Assembly (NCBI GenBank): GCA_003586115.2
Contig: QVOM02000042.1
Location: 72,709,447 to 72,773,446 of the forward strand
From: Salvator merianae
Taxonomy: Eukaryota; Chordata; Lepidosauria; Squamata; Teiidae
Direction: 5' to 3'
Length of the DNA stretch: 64,000 bases
Shown here: piece by piece, positions 23,135 through 42,126 of the stretch
Layout: the number at the start of each line of letters is the position of its first letter
Numbering within the stretch: the first letter of the stretch is position 1
Notes under the pieces: generated by a model
Seen by the model: the letters and a program-made list of their open reading frames with translations, nothing else
Databases searched by the model: none
What the model was told of the DNA's origin: nothing
Position numbers and translations under genes: made by a program

Positions 23135-24295
23135 AGTTTCAATCACTGAGACTCCTGTACATACTTTTAAGACGTATCAGCTCACTGTACTATGGAGCAG
23201 ATGAATTCAGGTGCTAGGCTTAGCTTCTGAATTGATATAACTATATATGCATTGAATATACTGCATGGCATATGAAAGTCTGCCAAATCACAACCCTGAT
23301 CCAAAGAAGTGATGTCAAGGGTTCAGTGTCCTGAGTCCTTGAGGGGTGAGCTTATCCTAACATTGTCTCTCTGACTTGCAGCAGCTTTCCAGGCTGTCAG
23401 CCAGAGGTTCCATAACTTGCTTGTTAATTCTTTCCACTGGAAACGCCCAAGATTAAGTGTCTTATTACAAAATGGTGCACTTTATGGCTAAGCTGCAGGG
23501 TCACTCCCCTCTCCATACACTGTGTGTTGGGCCTTGGAGTAAAACTGAAAAGTGATTCCATTCTCCCATTTTGATTCAAACATGCCCCTTCGAACATAAC
23601 AAGAGATAAGGCTCTGTTCACTGCAGTTTGTGATTATTGAGATTTTTGGTTGTTGTTTAGAGGGCACATCAGCCAGCGAAACTCCTAGTAATCCCACAGA
23701 AACTCCCCGCCTTTCTCTCTCCTTTTCAAAGTATTTCTGAAATTCTTATGCAGTTGTTTGAACTAAGAGATTAAAGGGAAACATACATATTACAAACAGG
23801 TCTGTGAAAGATATTTAGAGAAGGTTAGAGGGAAAGCTGAAAGAACAAAAGTGTCTAATAGCTGCATTTTTTAATGATTGGTGTTTAGAAATAGTTATTT
23901 TGAGAATGTGCCCTGTCTGAGAATGTGCTCTGTCTGCTAAGAGGCAGATTTAACATGTGCTGAACTTTTAGCAAGCTATGCATGAATACAAGAATGATGG
24001 AGTCACTTATAGGAAAATAGTAATTGCAGCCAAGCTGAGCTCTCCCTTTTCTCCAGATGCTTGGGACCTGAGAAGTGTAGCAGAAATTTGTATGAATTCT
24101 TAATAATAATACATATTAATGCACTGAGGCAGAGTTCATGAGGTTGACTGTAGTCCAGTGACAGAGATTCTATAATTGACTCTATATATTTTTTGTAATT
24201 TTATTATTTTTTAGTGAAGTGGTTAAACTTAAATGAGGGACAGCACAGATTTTTTTTTAAAATGAGAGCTGAAACCTGTGAGATTGAAGAGACAA
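23135..24295. other. Intronic stretch, no recognised feature
   Basis: Part of the 2,104-bp intron between exons 2 and 3. Chance frames on the minus strand at 23424-23697 only. Confidence 0.4.
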
Positions 24296-24406
24296 CAGAT
24301 ACAGCTGGACAGATATCTGTCTGGGATGCTTTAGTGAATCCTGCATTGAGCAGGGGGTTGGACTCGATGACCCTGGAGGTCCCTTCCAACTCTATGATTC
24401 TATGAG
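24296..24406 (+). mobile_element. CR1 LINE 3' terminus
   Basis: Classic CR1 end: 'gagcagggggttggactcga', then 'tgaccctggaggtcccttcc', then 'aactctatgattctatg'. No target-site duplication, as is usual for CR1. Bases 24305-24404 are identical, in reverse orientation, to 31185-31284. Confidence 0.9.
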
Positions 24407-24482
24407 AAGAATCTAAGCTGGCTAGAAAGAGACAGTACTGTATATGGACTTAGCTGATTTAAATTTAGTTGTGAATGCAGCA

Positions 24483-25545
<1,063 letters not shown>

Positions 25546-26690
25546 AAGAACATAAGAGGAGCCCTGCTGGATCAGGCCACGGCCCATCCAGTCCAGCATT
25601 CTGTTTCACACAGTGGCCCACCAATTGCTTCTGAGCATTCTCAAGCAGAACATAAAGGCAAAACCTTCACCTGCTCTTGACTCCCCGCAAATGGTTTTAC
25701 AGACATCCTGCCTGTCTTTCCAACCTGGAGGCAGTACCAAGGCATCCATTCTAGTAGCCATTGATACACCTGACCTCCATGAATCTGTCCAATCCCTTCT
25801 TAAAGCTGTCCAGGCTGATGGCTGTCACCACCTCATCAGTCAGACCGACGACTGGGTGAAAAAATACTTCCCCTTGTCAGTCCTAACTCTCCTACCCATC
25901 AGCTTCAGAGAGTGCCCCCTGGTCCTAGTGTTGAGTGAGAGAGAAAAAAAACTTCTCTTTATCCACCTTATCCATACCCTGCATGATTTTATATACTTCA
26001 ATCAGGTGTCCTCTTAAACATCGCTTTTCAAGGCTGAAGAGGCCAAGGTATTGCAGCCTGATTTCGTAAGGAAGGTGTTCCAGCCCCTTGATCATTCTGG
26101 TTGCCCTTTTTTGCACCTTCTCCAGTTCCACAATATCCTTTCTGAGGTGAGGTGACCAGAATTGTACACAATATTCCAAGTGTGGCCTCACTATAGATTT
26201 GTAAAGAGGCACAATGACACTTGCCGACTTGTTTTCTATTCCCTTCCTTATTACCCCTAGCATTGAATTTGCTGTTTTCACTGCCACTGCACACTGGGTG
26301 GACACCTTCCTTGAGCTGTCTACCAGAACCCCAAGATCCATTTCCTGGGCTGTCACAGAAAGTTTGGCCCCCATCTGTGTATAGGTATAATTGGGGTTCT
26401 TTGTCCCGATGTGCATCACTTTGCACTTGCTAAGATTGAAGTGCATTTGCCACTTCGTTGCCCACTCACCCAATGTTAGGAGATCCCTCTGGAGCTCTTT
26501 ACAATCACTTTCAGTTTTTACTACCCTGAACAATTTAGTGTCATCAGCAAACTTTGCTAACTCACTACTTACCCCTGTGTCGAGATCATTTATGAATAAA
26601 TTAAAAAGCAGGGGTACTAATACTGAACCTTGCGGGACCCGACTTTTCACCTCTTTCAAGAATTGGTTAGGATTTAATGTTACCTATTTT
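25546..26690 (-). mobile_element. CR1 LINE, 5'-truncated, with 244-codon RT frame still open
   Basis: On the minus strand an uninterrupted frame, 26659 to 25925, encodes the C-terminal half of CR1 reverse transcriptase: PQGSVLxPLLFNLFINDLD, the FADD catalytic box at 26551-26540, then WQMHFNLSKCKVMHIG, DLGVLVDSS and the thumb-like RPHLEYCVQFWSPHLRKD and VQKRATRMIKGL blocks. The 3' UTR runs to 25546, ending with words complementary to 'gaacataagaggagccctg'. The 5' part, including the endonuclease and ORF1, is missing. Lack of stops over 244 codons suggests a fairly recent insertion. A broken relative lies at 56180-57361. Confidence 0.9.
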
Positions 26691-26916
26691 TATTCAATAA
26701 AAAAGAATGATAGTATAATAATAATTTGATAGGAATGCCCATCCTTGTCACTTGCATGCCTTTATTTTTTGTCTTGGCTGCAAGTTAGGAGCAACCTCCT
26801 GCTCTGCTGATGGGAAAAGCAACTTGAGCAAGCCACAGGACGCATCCATGCCTAGAGGCAATAAAATCCCTGTAGGACAAACCCTGGGGACAATGAACAT
26901 GGGAAGTGCTGGTTTA

Positions 26917-27140
26917 TAAGGTTATGATCAGACACAACAACAAAAAAAAGCATCTTTGAGGCAGCTCAGAGATGGCTTAGAGATAGGATTGTTCACACAC
27001 CAGTCTGCCCCTTCCCCTTTTCATAAACATTATATGCTAGAAAAGGTGGATTAGAGAATACTTGGGAACACAAGTGACACACACTGTCTCTATGAGGCGT
27101 CTCCAAGTCATCCCTTTTGTTATGGCTGAACACAGCCTAA
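26917..27140. mobile_element. MITE, hAT-like terminus, copy 3 of 3
   Basis: Left end taaggttatgatcagacaca. Right end reversed: ttaggctgtgttcagccata. Inward of the ends, 'catctttgaggcagctcaga' mirrors 'gacttggagacgcctcatag'. So the terminal inverted repeats extend for roughly 50-60 imperfect bases. Best preserved of the three copies. Confidence 0.6.
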
Positions 27141-27347
27141 GATTTCTAACACACATTGAAGCTAGTTTTTGCAGCTTTTGGGGGGGCGTTGCTGAACTGA
27201 TTGGGCAAGGCAATTTTTCTCTTGTCATTCCCCTTTTTGTGAGGCCCCCATATGCAGATGCTTTCCAGACAATCAGACAAAACATTTGAGCATCTTCAAA
27301 TGTTAAATGTTGTCTGTGGTCTGGAGCTGGAAAGGAAAGGCAATATT

Positions 27348-27530
27348 AGAACATAAGAAAAGCATACTGGCTTGGGGCAATAGTGCATGTAGGCTAGTAA
27401 CCTGTTTTCATAGTGGCAGCCAGTTGTGCATGGAAGCCCACAAAGAAGTGATAAGTACATACCTTGTCCTGTTCACAGTCTTGCAATAAGTGGTCTCCAG
27501 AGGCCTTCTGTTTGCTGTGAATGAGGAGGT
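27348..27530 (-). mobile_element. CR1 LINE 3' end fragment
   Basis: Reverse-oriented CR1 tail: 'attagaacataagaaaagc' at the 3' end, then diverged 'actggcttggggca', 'tttcatagtggcagcca' and 'agtggtctccagaggc', in the order of the CR1 3' UTR. Confidence 0.6.
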
Positions 27531-28325
<795 letters not shown>

Positions 28326-29023
28326 CAGTTTTCCCTTGATATTCACAACTGAGAGCTTGTAACCTTCTCTGCCTATTTATAGTTTTATGCTAATAGTTTT
28401 TAAGTTTTAAAGGCATTAAACTGACATATTTGTGAGCATGGCCTGGCCAAACTACTGGTTCTTAGGATCAGGGGAGTTAAAAGCAGCTGTCTGGTGATTC
28501 CCTTGAAATTTGCAAATTTGGATAAACATAACGTTTTCTGGGAAACTGAGAACCCAAACCTCTGGTAATTTGAGAGTTGACTGTATTCCAGAGCCTAAGG
28601 TGGGCAGACAATACATACAGAATGCAATAAATCAAAAGGGCAAATCAAGAAACAAGTGTTACATATGAGCAGTCACTGGCAAACAGGAGAAATGTAGACG
28701 AAAAATCTCACAAGGGCCACTTGGAATTGGCTCTGTAATGTGGATTTTAGGAGGCCCTAGATTTTTCCTGCCCTCCCGCAATAAATTTGCACTTGTCCCT
28801 TGTATAATGTGTTGGTTTGGTTTCTACAAACCTCTGTAGGCAAAATTGTCTTAGGGGAACCATCATCAAGATTTCTTCCCCTAACTGTTGGCTTTCCATA
28901 GCCACACATTATTTCTGTATTGGAATTTTGGAAGATAGCATGATTTAAAACCCTACATAACTTGGGCATCTGTAGAAAGGCAAAACAATGGTCAGCAAAA
29001 CCGTGGTATAAGAGGGACAACTG
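28326..29023. mobile_element. Tigger-like DNA transposon remnant
   Basis: The right end reversed (cagttgtccctcttatacca) is a recognisable Tigger/pogo terminus. The left end (cagttttcccttgatattca) is a diverged match. TA flanks both sides (28324-28325 and 29024-29025). The length is 698 bp. The minus-strand 87-codon frame at 28757-29020 begins in the terminal repeat and is not a transposase that I recognise. Confidence 0.55.
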
Positions 29024-29025
29024 TA

Positions 29026-31183
29026 CATGAATTCTTTGGCGAGTGTTGCTGTTGTGGAATATTTACTGAAAGAACTGGGACATTCTCTTCTCATCACCCC
29101 TCAATAGTATTTAAAGAACTGTTTCTGAAATTCAGTCAGATTTTTGAAGACAGCAAAGAGGTCTCTTTCATCAATTTGTAGAGTAATCCGTTGTTGTTTA
29201 TGCAGATTGGGTTCTGCAAATACAATATTGCCCCCCAAAACTCAAAGATATTGAGGGAATGGCCAAACAACTGCATTTGACATCCCTCTCTGCCATTTCT
29301 GACCTTAAAATTAGCTGCAAACTCTTGACTATGTGAGTTCACTGCCATCACAGAATTGCAGATAGCAAGGGAGAGTATCAAACTCTTTCTCATGAACGTG
29401 TCATGCAAACTTGCACAATTTAAATGATTATCGTGATCAATTTGGAGTGAGGCAGAAGAATTGAAATTGACCATACTGACACAGGCGCAGTATGGCTTTG
29501 TAGTGTTGCAATACCAGGCTTCTCATCTGTTTGCAGTCTGGTTACAAAGCTGTAATTTTACCAGTTCTGCAGTTTACTGCAGTGTAAGGCTGACTTTAGA
29601 ACACTAGATGGCAGAGTGTGCCTAGCATGTTTTGAAGACCTTCTGGCTCATTAGATCAGCGCCTATTGATGGACTTCACATTTAAGACACAAAAGTGAAG
29701 CAAGTAACTCTTTCCTCAGAAAAGACACTGCTGTCCTTGAGCTCGAGCTGAGGAAAAGAGATGGGGAATGCCAGGAGACACTTTTCAGCAGGCTGTTCCA
29801 ACTAATATCACGTGAATGCTGAAGAGGGCTTCTTGGAAGCAGTGATATTCTTCATTCATTACAAGCTATGTGCAAATTCATGCCTTTCCCTTTGCTCTTC
29901 TCTGCTTCATTTCCCACATTTGTCTTCAATTCTGTCAATTGACACAAATCATGTAGGGTACTGCAATAAAAACATGGTTACACTTGTGAAGATATCACGT
30001 GTATTCATGCAGCTAAATATAATGAAACATGCGTGCTGGCAAATAAGTTGGCAAAGAGTGGAGGCGGTGGTGGAGATGGAGAAATGATGCTGAGAAGCAG
30101 CAACAGCCAAATCAGAAGGGCACAGAACAATATAGGCTGCGCCTCCTTGGAGGGCATTGAAGTCTCCCCATCTCCATAGCACCCCACACTGAAGGGATGT
30201 GAGTGTGCACAGAGGGACTTCAGTCTTTCTCTAAGACGCATACAGTTCAGTACACAGGAAGCAGTTCCGAAGCTGCTTCTTGCACACTGAGCCAGGCCCC
30301 TGCCATAACGAAATGTGCTGCATTTTCGTGCAGGCCTGTTGTGCCTTCACAGCCTCAGCAGTGGTGAGGAAGACATCAGACTCCTTGCTGAAACTGCAAA
30401 GATAGTTTGTTCTGTTAGAGCCAACTTCCCAAGGCATCTCTTGCTAGTGGAATAGAGATGTGGCCATAGAAATCGTACAGACTTGGGCTGAGTGGTCTTT
30501 TGTTAATCTAGCCATGGTTTTAAAAGTTATTTACTACAGGCTCTGTTACTTTGTTTTTGGCAGTTTCCCTCTTTTGCAATAACCCCTGAAGTTCACATGT
30601 CATGCTTTTCCCAGAGTTCGCATAACTTTTCAGGGACTGTCGGGGAAAGATTTAGTCACTTACATATATAACCTGAGGAGAAGTACAAGTACATAAAGTT
30701 GAAATACATTTCCTCTTCTACTAAATATTTTGATTGATGTGAACGGTGCAGGTATAACTTCTGGTAAAACAGTATTTTCTGTTTTCCTCCCCTCTTGGAG
30801 TGACTGTAGCTGAAAATTAATGTGCACGTATCTTTTATAGCTCTGTTTTCTCGGTGTTAAATCAGGCATCCGGGATGTGCATGTGTGAGCAGGGCTTCCC
30901 ATTGCAATCCTGTGTTTGCCAGACCTTTGTGCAGCCTTGGCCAAATCTGACTGAGATGACTTTTTCCCATCGTGTTCAGGCTTGACAATGGCTGCACAAG
31001 GATCTGGGAGACAGGGTCTCAATGGGGAGCTCTATGATGTCATTGCAATGGCACATGAAACCCCACCACTTCCAGGCTGCAGGGTCTGCTAGGCAGGAAA
31101 GCAGAGAGGCTGGGGAAGGCGATGGAGGTAAGTGAGCATTACCATTTGTCCTGGTGTGCTCTCACCTGCCCCTCCTCTTGCCT
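29026..31183. other. Intronic stretch, no recognised feature
   Basis: Part of the intron between exons 4 and 5. Chance frames on both strands (for example minus 29136-29474, minus 30660-31022), none with domain features. Confidence 0.4.
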
Positions 31184-31300
31184 TCATAGAATCATAGAGT
31201 TGGAAGGGACCTCCAGGGTCATCGAGTCCAACCCCCTGCTCAATGCAGGATTCACTAAAGCATCCCAGACAGATATCTGTCCAGCCCACCACCTCCTTCA
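31184..31300 (-). mobile_element. CR1 LINE 3' terminus, inverted partner
   Basis: Minus-strand CR1 end starting 'catagaatcatagagttgga'. Bases 31185-31284 equal the reverse complement of 24305-24404 at all 100 positions. Confidence 0.9.
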
Positions 31301-35684
<4,384 letters not shown>

Positions 35685-36305
35685 ACTAAGATCATGGCAT
35701 CCAATCCCATCTCTTCCTGGCAAATAGAGTGGGAAGAAATGGAAGCTGTGTGAGATTAAAGATCACTGCAGATGATGAGTGCTGCTATGAAATTAAAAAA
35801 TGCTTCCTCCTTGGGAGGAAAGGTATGGAGAACTTGGACAGCATATTAAAAAGCAGAGTCATTACTCTGCCAACAAAAATCCACATAGTCAAAGCTATGG
35901 CTTTCCCAGTAGTAACGTATGACTGTGAGGTTTGGACCATAAGGAAGGCTGAGTGCTGAAGGATCGGCACTTTTGAATTGTGGTGCTGGAGAAGACTTTT
36001 GAGAGCTCTGTGGGCTGTAAGAAGATCAATTCAGTCAATACTAAAGGAATTCAACCCTGCCTGTTAACTAGAAGGACAAATACTGATGCTCAAAGAATTT
36101 GGCCACATAAAGAGAAGAAAAGACTCACTGGAAATCACCCTGATGGGGATGGCAGAGGATGAGAAGGATAGATAGTGTTGTGGAATCAATGAACATGAAC
36201 TTGGACAAACTTTGGGAAACACTAGTGGACGGAAGACCTGGTGTGCTATGATCCATGGAGTTACAAAGAGTCAGACACAACTTAATGTCTGAACAGCAAC
36301 AACCA
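35685..36305 (+). mobile_element. BovB (RTE-clade) LINE 3' end
   Basis: The sequence follows BovB nearly word for word over 600 bp: 'aagatcatggcatccaatcc', 'aatcactgcagatg'-like, 'gacagcatattaaaaagcag', 'cattactctgccaaca', 'tggtgctggagaagac', then the end 'tgtgctatgatccatggag', 'caaagagtcagacacaac'. The open frame 35729-35959 is the RT tail (KSRVITLPTKIHIVKAMAF, CEVWTIRKAE). Stops and small indels follow, so it is a dead, 5'-truncated copy. BovB is abundant in squamates and ruminants. Confidence 0.92.
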
Positions 36306-37611
36306 AAATTTTCTTTTATCAGTTCTGTCTTCCCTGCACAGCCTTCACAATTATACTGTCCTGTATCATGTCCTCTTTTTACTATCTTTTGGTACTGATG
36401 GGTACTCACCTGGTGTTTAGTCCCAAATAGACTCAAAATTGTTTCATATTATTACTCTAAGCATAAAGCTTTGAAAAAGGTTACTTTCTTGGTTCTCCTC
36501 CCACCCTTGGTTGTGTAGCTTGAAGCTCCTTCTTTCTTGGTTTATGTTCTGGACAAGGATGTAGGAATTCTTCAATGGTGCCTTTTTAAGCAATATTGGC
36601 TCCTTTTGTGACAGAACAAGCTTTAGCTAATGTTGATAAATCAACTCATTTATAATGTCTTGCAGACTTGCAGTGGAATGGCCTCATACTCTCTAATTAC
36701 AGAGTTTTATTGACTGGATCGATCTCTAGTGGTGTATTTAAGCTACCTACTTAGCGTAATAAAGGAAGCTTCCTCTTTATTTCTGTCTCCCAGATGCATA
36801 TCTTTTTGTTTGCAGACTGTGCTTTTTTATGACCCTGTTCCAGACATTCTGTTGTCCTCCCAGCTGTTCTAAATTAATTGACTAATATTTCCCAGTACTT
36901 CCAACTGGAATGATGATTTATTTTCCCTCTAGATTTATCGTCTCTTGCTACAGCCAACAAGGAATCTTTGGCTTCTTGTTCCTTTCTCTTCCTCCTCTCC
37001 AAATTACCTGCCTTTATTTTTGTTCTTTGGCTGTTATCTGTAAGGAGACGGGAAGAGGTGGTAGTAAAATTGTATATCAGGTTTTTTTCCTGCCAAACTC
37101 TCTTCTGTCTTTGTTCGTTTGGATATACTGAAGTCTTCTGAGAAATTGGACCTGTTCATTAGAAGGTTTTAAAAAAACTCACTCGGGAAAGAATCTTAGT
37201 TGTATTTACATACTTTGAATAGAAAAAACTATCTGATCTCCCTTGGTTTTCTTTTTTTGTTTGTTTTTGCATGGCATAACTGTACTGCCTTCAAGGTAAA
37301 CTAGGAGGTAATCCTTACTGAAGCCCCATTTCAGGTCATTGTCAAGAGATCCATGAATTTGGGGTGATAGTGGCAAGGAGAAGAGTTGGAGCAGGTGATT
37401 CTCGTGCATCATCCAAAACTTGTCTCATTATGTTTGGGATATAAGAAGAAACATGGTTGGAAGATGGCAGAACTATTTGGTCCCAGCTTGTATGACATTC
37501 ATTTAACACTGCAGCGTCTCTCTGTGGCCATTGAACAGCCCTTCATTCTTGAGTGGAACCATAAAGAGATAAGATGTCAGAAGGGAACTGCAGAGGTCAT
37601 GTGGTGCATAG
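36306..37611 (+). other. Intronic stretch, no recognised feature
   Basis: AT-rich, no exon, RNA gene or repeat defined. Confidence 0.4.
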
Positions 37612-37752
37612 TTAACCTATGGAAACTGCTGCCATAGAATGTAGCAGTGGACACTGAATGAATTTTAAGGGAGGAATTAGATGGGTTTGCAGAAAAAAAG
37701 GGCTTTCAGTAGCTACTAGTTGTGCTAGCTACATGCTGCAGAGGTTAATAGA
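37612..37752 (+). mobile_element. CR1-like 3' UTR fragment
   Basis: 'aaactgctgccatagaatgt', 'gcagtggacactgaatgaat', 'gaggaattagatgggt' and 'agtagctactagttgtgct' keep the order of CR1 3' UTR words. Old copy. Confidence 0.5.
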
Positions 37753-40700
37753 CCCTTAATTTGAAGTCCAGGGTCTAGAACCATTTAAATGGTTTCCTCA
37801 TTGTCCAGCCCTGTCATGCCCTCTCATGCTGACAGCCTCACTTTCATTGGATGCTGGCAGGTGAAGTAGGAGTTGTGCTGCTCAGGGTTGTCAGGGAAGA
37901 TAGCAGCTGTTGCTGTGCAGCGACCCCATAAGACAATCATTCGCCCCGCCTGACACACCCACAGGAGTTCCAGCAGTGCCATTGACTGTGTGTTTTACCA
38001 CTAAGATGAGGAGCAGGTTGTGTATGAGCACCAGTGGCCCAGGAATAGCAATGGGAGAGGGCTGTTTGTTGACTGTTTGGAAAAGTGACATCTGCTTGGC
38101 CATTGTAATAATGGGAATTCTGATTCAAATAAATCTCTACTTTGATCCAGGAACGAATGTTCTCCTGATCTGCTCTCTGCTAATGATTTAGTGCCATCCA
38201 GAATTAGTTACGCTTATTCCTTTCCAAATGGCATTCTTCCCAAGGAGACAAATCTATCAGACAGAAATTTCAAAAAGAGCTAAGAAAGGTAACATCAAAG
38301 GAATGCTGCATTTGTCTAAAGCAGCTTTGCTGTGTTCTGATTCATTCATTTAGTACTTGATAACTCCACCAGATGGCAATGTGTAACTATAGGAATAGGA
38401 AACAAGTGTGTGTTGGACTATCTTATCTCCTGTGGGACTAAAAACACCCACCACCTGTAATTAATAATAAAAAAAGGAAGCATGGAATGGATTGTATCTC
38501 TGAGTCATAGTTCTCAGAGAGCTCATTTTGGAGTTTCCCACTACGCTAGGCACCATCTGAAAGAAATACATAGTCTAATAACATTCCAAAGGTTATTAAT
38601 AAAAAGTAGTGGTCATGAGAAATTACAAAACTCATGCAGACAATGTCAGTGTATCTATTTTCAGCTGGTCTGATTGAAAGTAAGGTTGCCTGTTAACAAT
38701 GTATTTGATTTATGTAGAAGATTCTTATTCCAACTTTTGGGCACCTGAGCTTATAATAAAACATAATAATATACAAACAAAACCCTTGAATCCATGCAGG
38801 AGAATAGCTTGTCCCTGGTCAATAAAGTCGGACAAGGATATGAGTCTACAATAACTAGCAGTGAGATCCATGGTGTTTCTGATGGAAAAAGGAAGCAAGC
38901 TACTACCGTTCCTTTTTCTGGCCAGTGCATAGAGGCTGGTTGAGCTTTCCTTTGTTGAGGTGTTCCTCTTGAGACAAGGAAGTGTAGCTTCTGAGTGTCC
39001 ATTGGTTTCCTTCCTGATAGTTGGAATCCAGAGGGTACTTCTATATTGCTCTATGGTTCCACAGCTAAATGCAGTTGAGTTTGTTATATGATCAGTTCAT
39101 AAGTACAGTACTACCTCTGTACTATGAGCACCAACATAGGACACTCCACAGATACATACCGTACCTGATGAGCACCAATATGAGCATACCCTACCCTTAC
39201 CCTACGAGCATACAATACTATATGTGTCCTATGATATCATCTCTAGGACATTGCATAAATACAATACTATCAGTGAAAGGACTCTGCCTTTTGATAAACA
39301 TCAGCTGTGCTTCGGTGGGTGGTTCAGGGAGTGGAACTAAGGTAGATCCTTGGGTAGATCCAAAGGGATGGAACAAGTGCTTTAAAAGCCAGTGTCAGTA
39401 TTTCTGGCCCTGTTTCACCAGTATCACATGCCATTTCTTTTTTTTTTAAGCCAAGCAATACCTTTCGACTATGGATGCTTAGGGACCATGGTGTATGGAA
39501 AGAGTTTTTAAGAAGCCCTTCCTCTTATGCTATATTATCTCTTATCCATTCCAATTGCTATTTGACTCAGGAGGAAAGCTTCTGTTTATACCAGCAGGAA
39601 GCTAGGAAGCAGACAGTATTTCTTCTCCTCTAAGTTACCATAGGGAACACTGCTCTTTTTTTTAGCTGCCGCTTTCTATGTTGTCTTCAGTCTGGCTTTG
39701 TTATTTACTGTAATATTTGCCAGTTTCTGTGTTTGGTTTGATACTGGATCTATGCTTCTTGAGAAGGGGGTACTTGAAATTCCTTTTAGACTGTTTCTAG
39801 GCTAGCTTTTACAACAGAACCAATTTAAAGCATAAAACTCATTCTGATAATCTAATCTTTAAAACTTATGCCAGTTTTTCCTTAATAAAATCTTACTGTT
39901 TTTTCTTCTGCTGTTCTTTGAGTCCAAATCCTTATAGCTTCCCTGCCTAACTTTGGTGCTCTCAAAATCAGCTGTTATTAGAACAGTTGCGTCTTCAGTG
40001 GTTTCAAGATGAGTACAGCGAGTACTTCAGGAAGTGATCCCAAACCAAATGCCACCAGAGGCATATGCTGAACAAATGCAGCGCACATACGGTTGTGGTA
40101 AAAACTCCAGCTTATAATATGTGTAGGTAGGTCTGAATGCTGTACACTTCCATGACATTTAAACAGAAACACTACCTAAAATCTGTGGAAATAAGCAAGT
40201 GATGCCTATTATATGTTTACAGCTCTGCTGATTTTCGTATGTTCTGTAGTTATGTGTTATGTTAACCTAATATAAACAGGTTGAATGCAAGCTGGACAAC
40301 AAGATTCAAAAGATATGGATGGGGGAGATGAGAGCATCCTGCTGTGATTATCCCAAGCAGGCATATTTGAACCTTTTCTCAGAATGGTTTCCACATATTT
40401 AATGTATAAGACAAGGCAAATAAAGATTGCATGAGGGCATTTATATACTTCATACCCATTTGCAGAATATCTGTATACAACCAGAGGTTCTAGCAAAATT
40501 CAAAATCCAAAACAATATTCTGTTTCTGCATATGGTTAGAGAAAGAAGAATATCCAGTGTTTGAAATAGAGGATGTCAGACAAGTGGAGTTCAGTATGAG
40601 AAATGGAAATATGCACTCCTGAAAGAAATTTTATAGTTGGGCATTATCAATAGAGAGCCTTGATTGTCATGAGTGCAAGCTGGGTGTATGACACAAAAGG

Positions 40701-40994
40701 GATATGAAATCTTCTCAGATCTTATATTCTAGTCAGTACAATACTATCTCATCAGCTTATTTTATGGACGGTCACTTATGGATGTGCAATGGTGCAGGTA
40801 TTGGGAGTTAGTCAGGAGCTAACTCTCTTAGTTTTCTCATTTAAGTTGTCTGGAGTGGCCAGCAGAGCTTGCTTCATGTAACAAATTCACCCTCGTCTAT
40901 TCCACTCTAGTTGAAAGGCCTGCTGAGACAGTGTTTATGCTGATGTTAATGTGATTGTTAACCTTGCTTGGATTGCAGTTCTGGGATGATTTTA
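37753..40994 (+). other. Intronic stretch, possible Tigger-like piece
   Basis: Near 39106, after a TA, 'cagtactacctctgtactat' and repeated 'gagcaccaa' words recall the ends of the element at 13154-13613, but I could not find the opposite end. Otherwise only chance frames. Confidence 0.3.
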
Positions 40995-41290
40995 GATTCA
41001 TAAAGTTCGAATGGGCCATTTAGGCTGTTGACTCCAGTCTCCTGCTTTTGCAGGTATCAACAAAAAACCATCTTCAAAGGATGCTGTTAATGTACGGAAG
41101 CCCCACCCCATTCAATTTGAACCTTCCTTCTTGTAGCCGAAACATATTATTGGGCGTCCTGTTCTTTGGAAAGATAGAAAACAGCCATAGAACCCGTCCA
41201 GCTATCACATACCCAGATTCCTCAGCCTTTCCTCGTAGGGCTTGATTTCTCACTGGGTGAGGACTAGTGACTCGTTAACCTGCACGTGAG
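40995..41290 (-). mobile_element. CR1-like 3' end fragment
   Basis: 'tgactccagtctcctgcttt' then 'tgcaggtatcaacaaaaacc'-like sequence, and 'ccagattcctcagcctttcc', the reverse-complement order of a CR1/L3-type 3' end. The 65-codon frame inside is chance. Confidence 0.5.
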
Positions 41291-42126
41291 GTACGAAGAT
41301 TAAAGATGAGGCAGGAAAGGAAGCAAGAACCAAGTCTGTTCACCTGAGGGATAACTGATTGATTGAAATTGATTTTCAGTGTGTCTAGTTTTAAGAGGTT
41401 GGCTGTGTTTAAAAAAAAATCTAGCTGGCAGCTGCCACTGGATCAGTCAAGCTGTTCATCACTTCTGTCCTTGATTTCAGTTGAGGGTGTCTGTGTTGTG
41501 TTCAGAAACTGGTTAGTGTGCTTGGCAGTTGCAGGACACAACAGTTTCTAGACATTGTGGCTGAATTTCAGACTGGAGCCATACAGCTTGCAAGAGCACA
41601 AATAAAAAACCCCAGCCAGATAGAACATGCTATTGTAGCCAGATTTTATTGTTGTGTCTTCTCTTAATGTCTTATAGCTGATTCACCCATTATTACCTGA
41701 ACTTGAGGACAAAAAGTACTCAGATTTTAAATAGGAAGCCACAGTCTCTTGAAACTCTTACATATGCATTTAAATGGTAAGGTCTTGCTGCAAAATGCAC
41801 AGATACAGGATTACAGTCTTTTTCTAGTGGCTACATCAAAATGTTTAATGGGAAGCCTGTCAAGGAAGTTCGTCTCTTTGCTTTATGCTACTTGATTAAG
41901 GTCTTAAGAAAAAAAACACCTAAAATAGATTTTAATGGGTGCTTTGCTGATATTTTTTTAATGATCAGCATTTTTGTCAGTTTTTTTTAAAAAGTCCTCT
42001 CTGTGCTGTTTAAGGATTGTCACAGTGCATTTTGAATGTCTTTGCCAGGGTGCAAGCTCAGGTTTGCTTAATGAAATGAAGTTCTTATTGAATGGCATGA
42101 TATAGCTGTTATAGTGTTGGTTCATA
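41291..42126 (+). other. Intronic stretch, no recognised feature
   Basis: Several T/A runs, no gene or repeat seen. Confidence 0.4.

Noticed and set aside
35729..35959. 76-codon frame as a novel gene
   Set aside because: It is the RT tail of a BovB LINE, with the characteristic BovB 3' end following.
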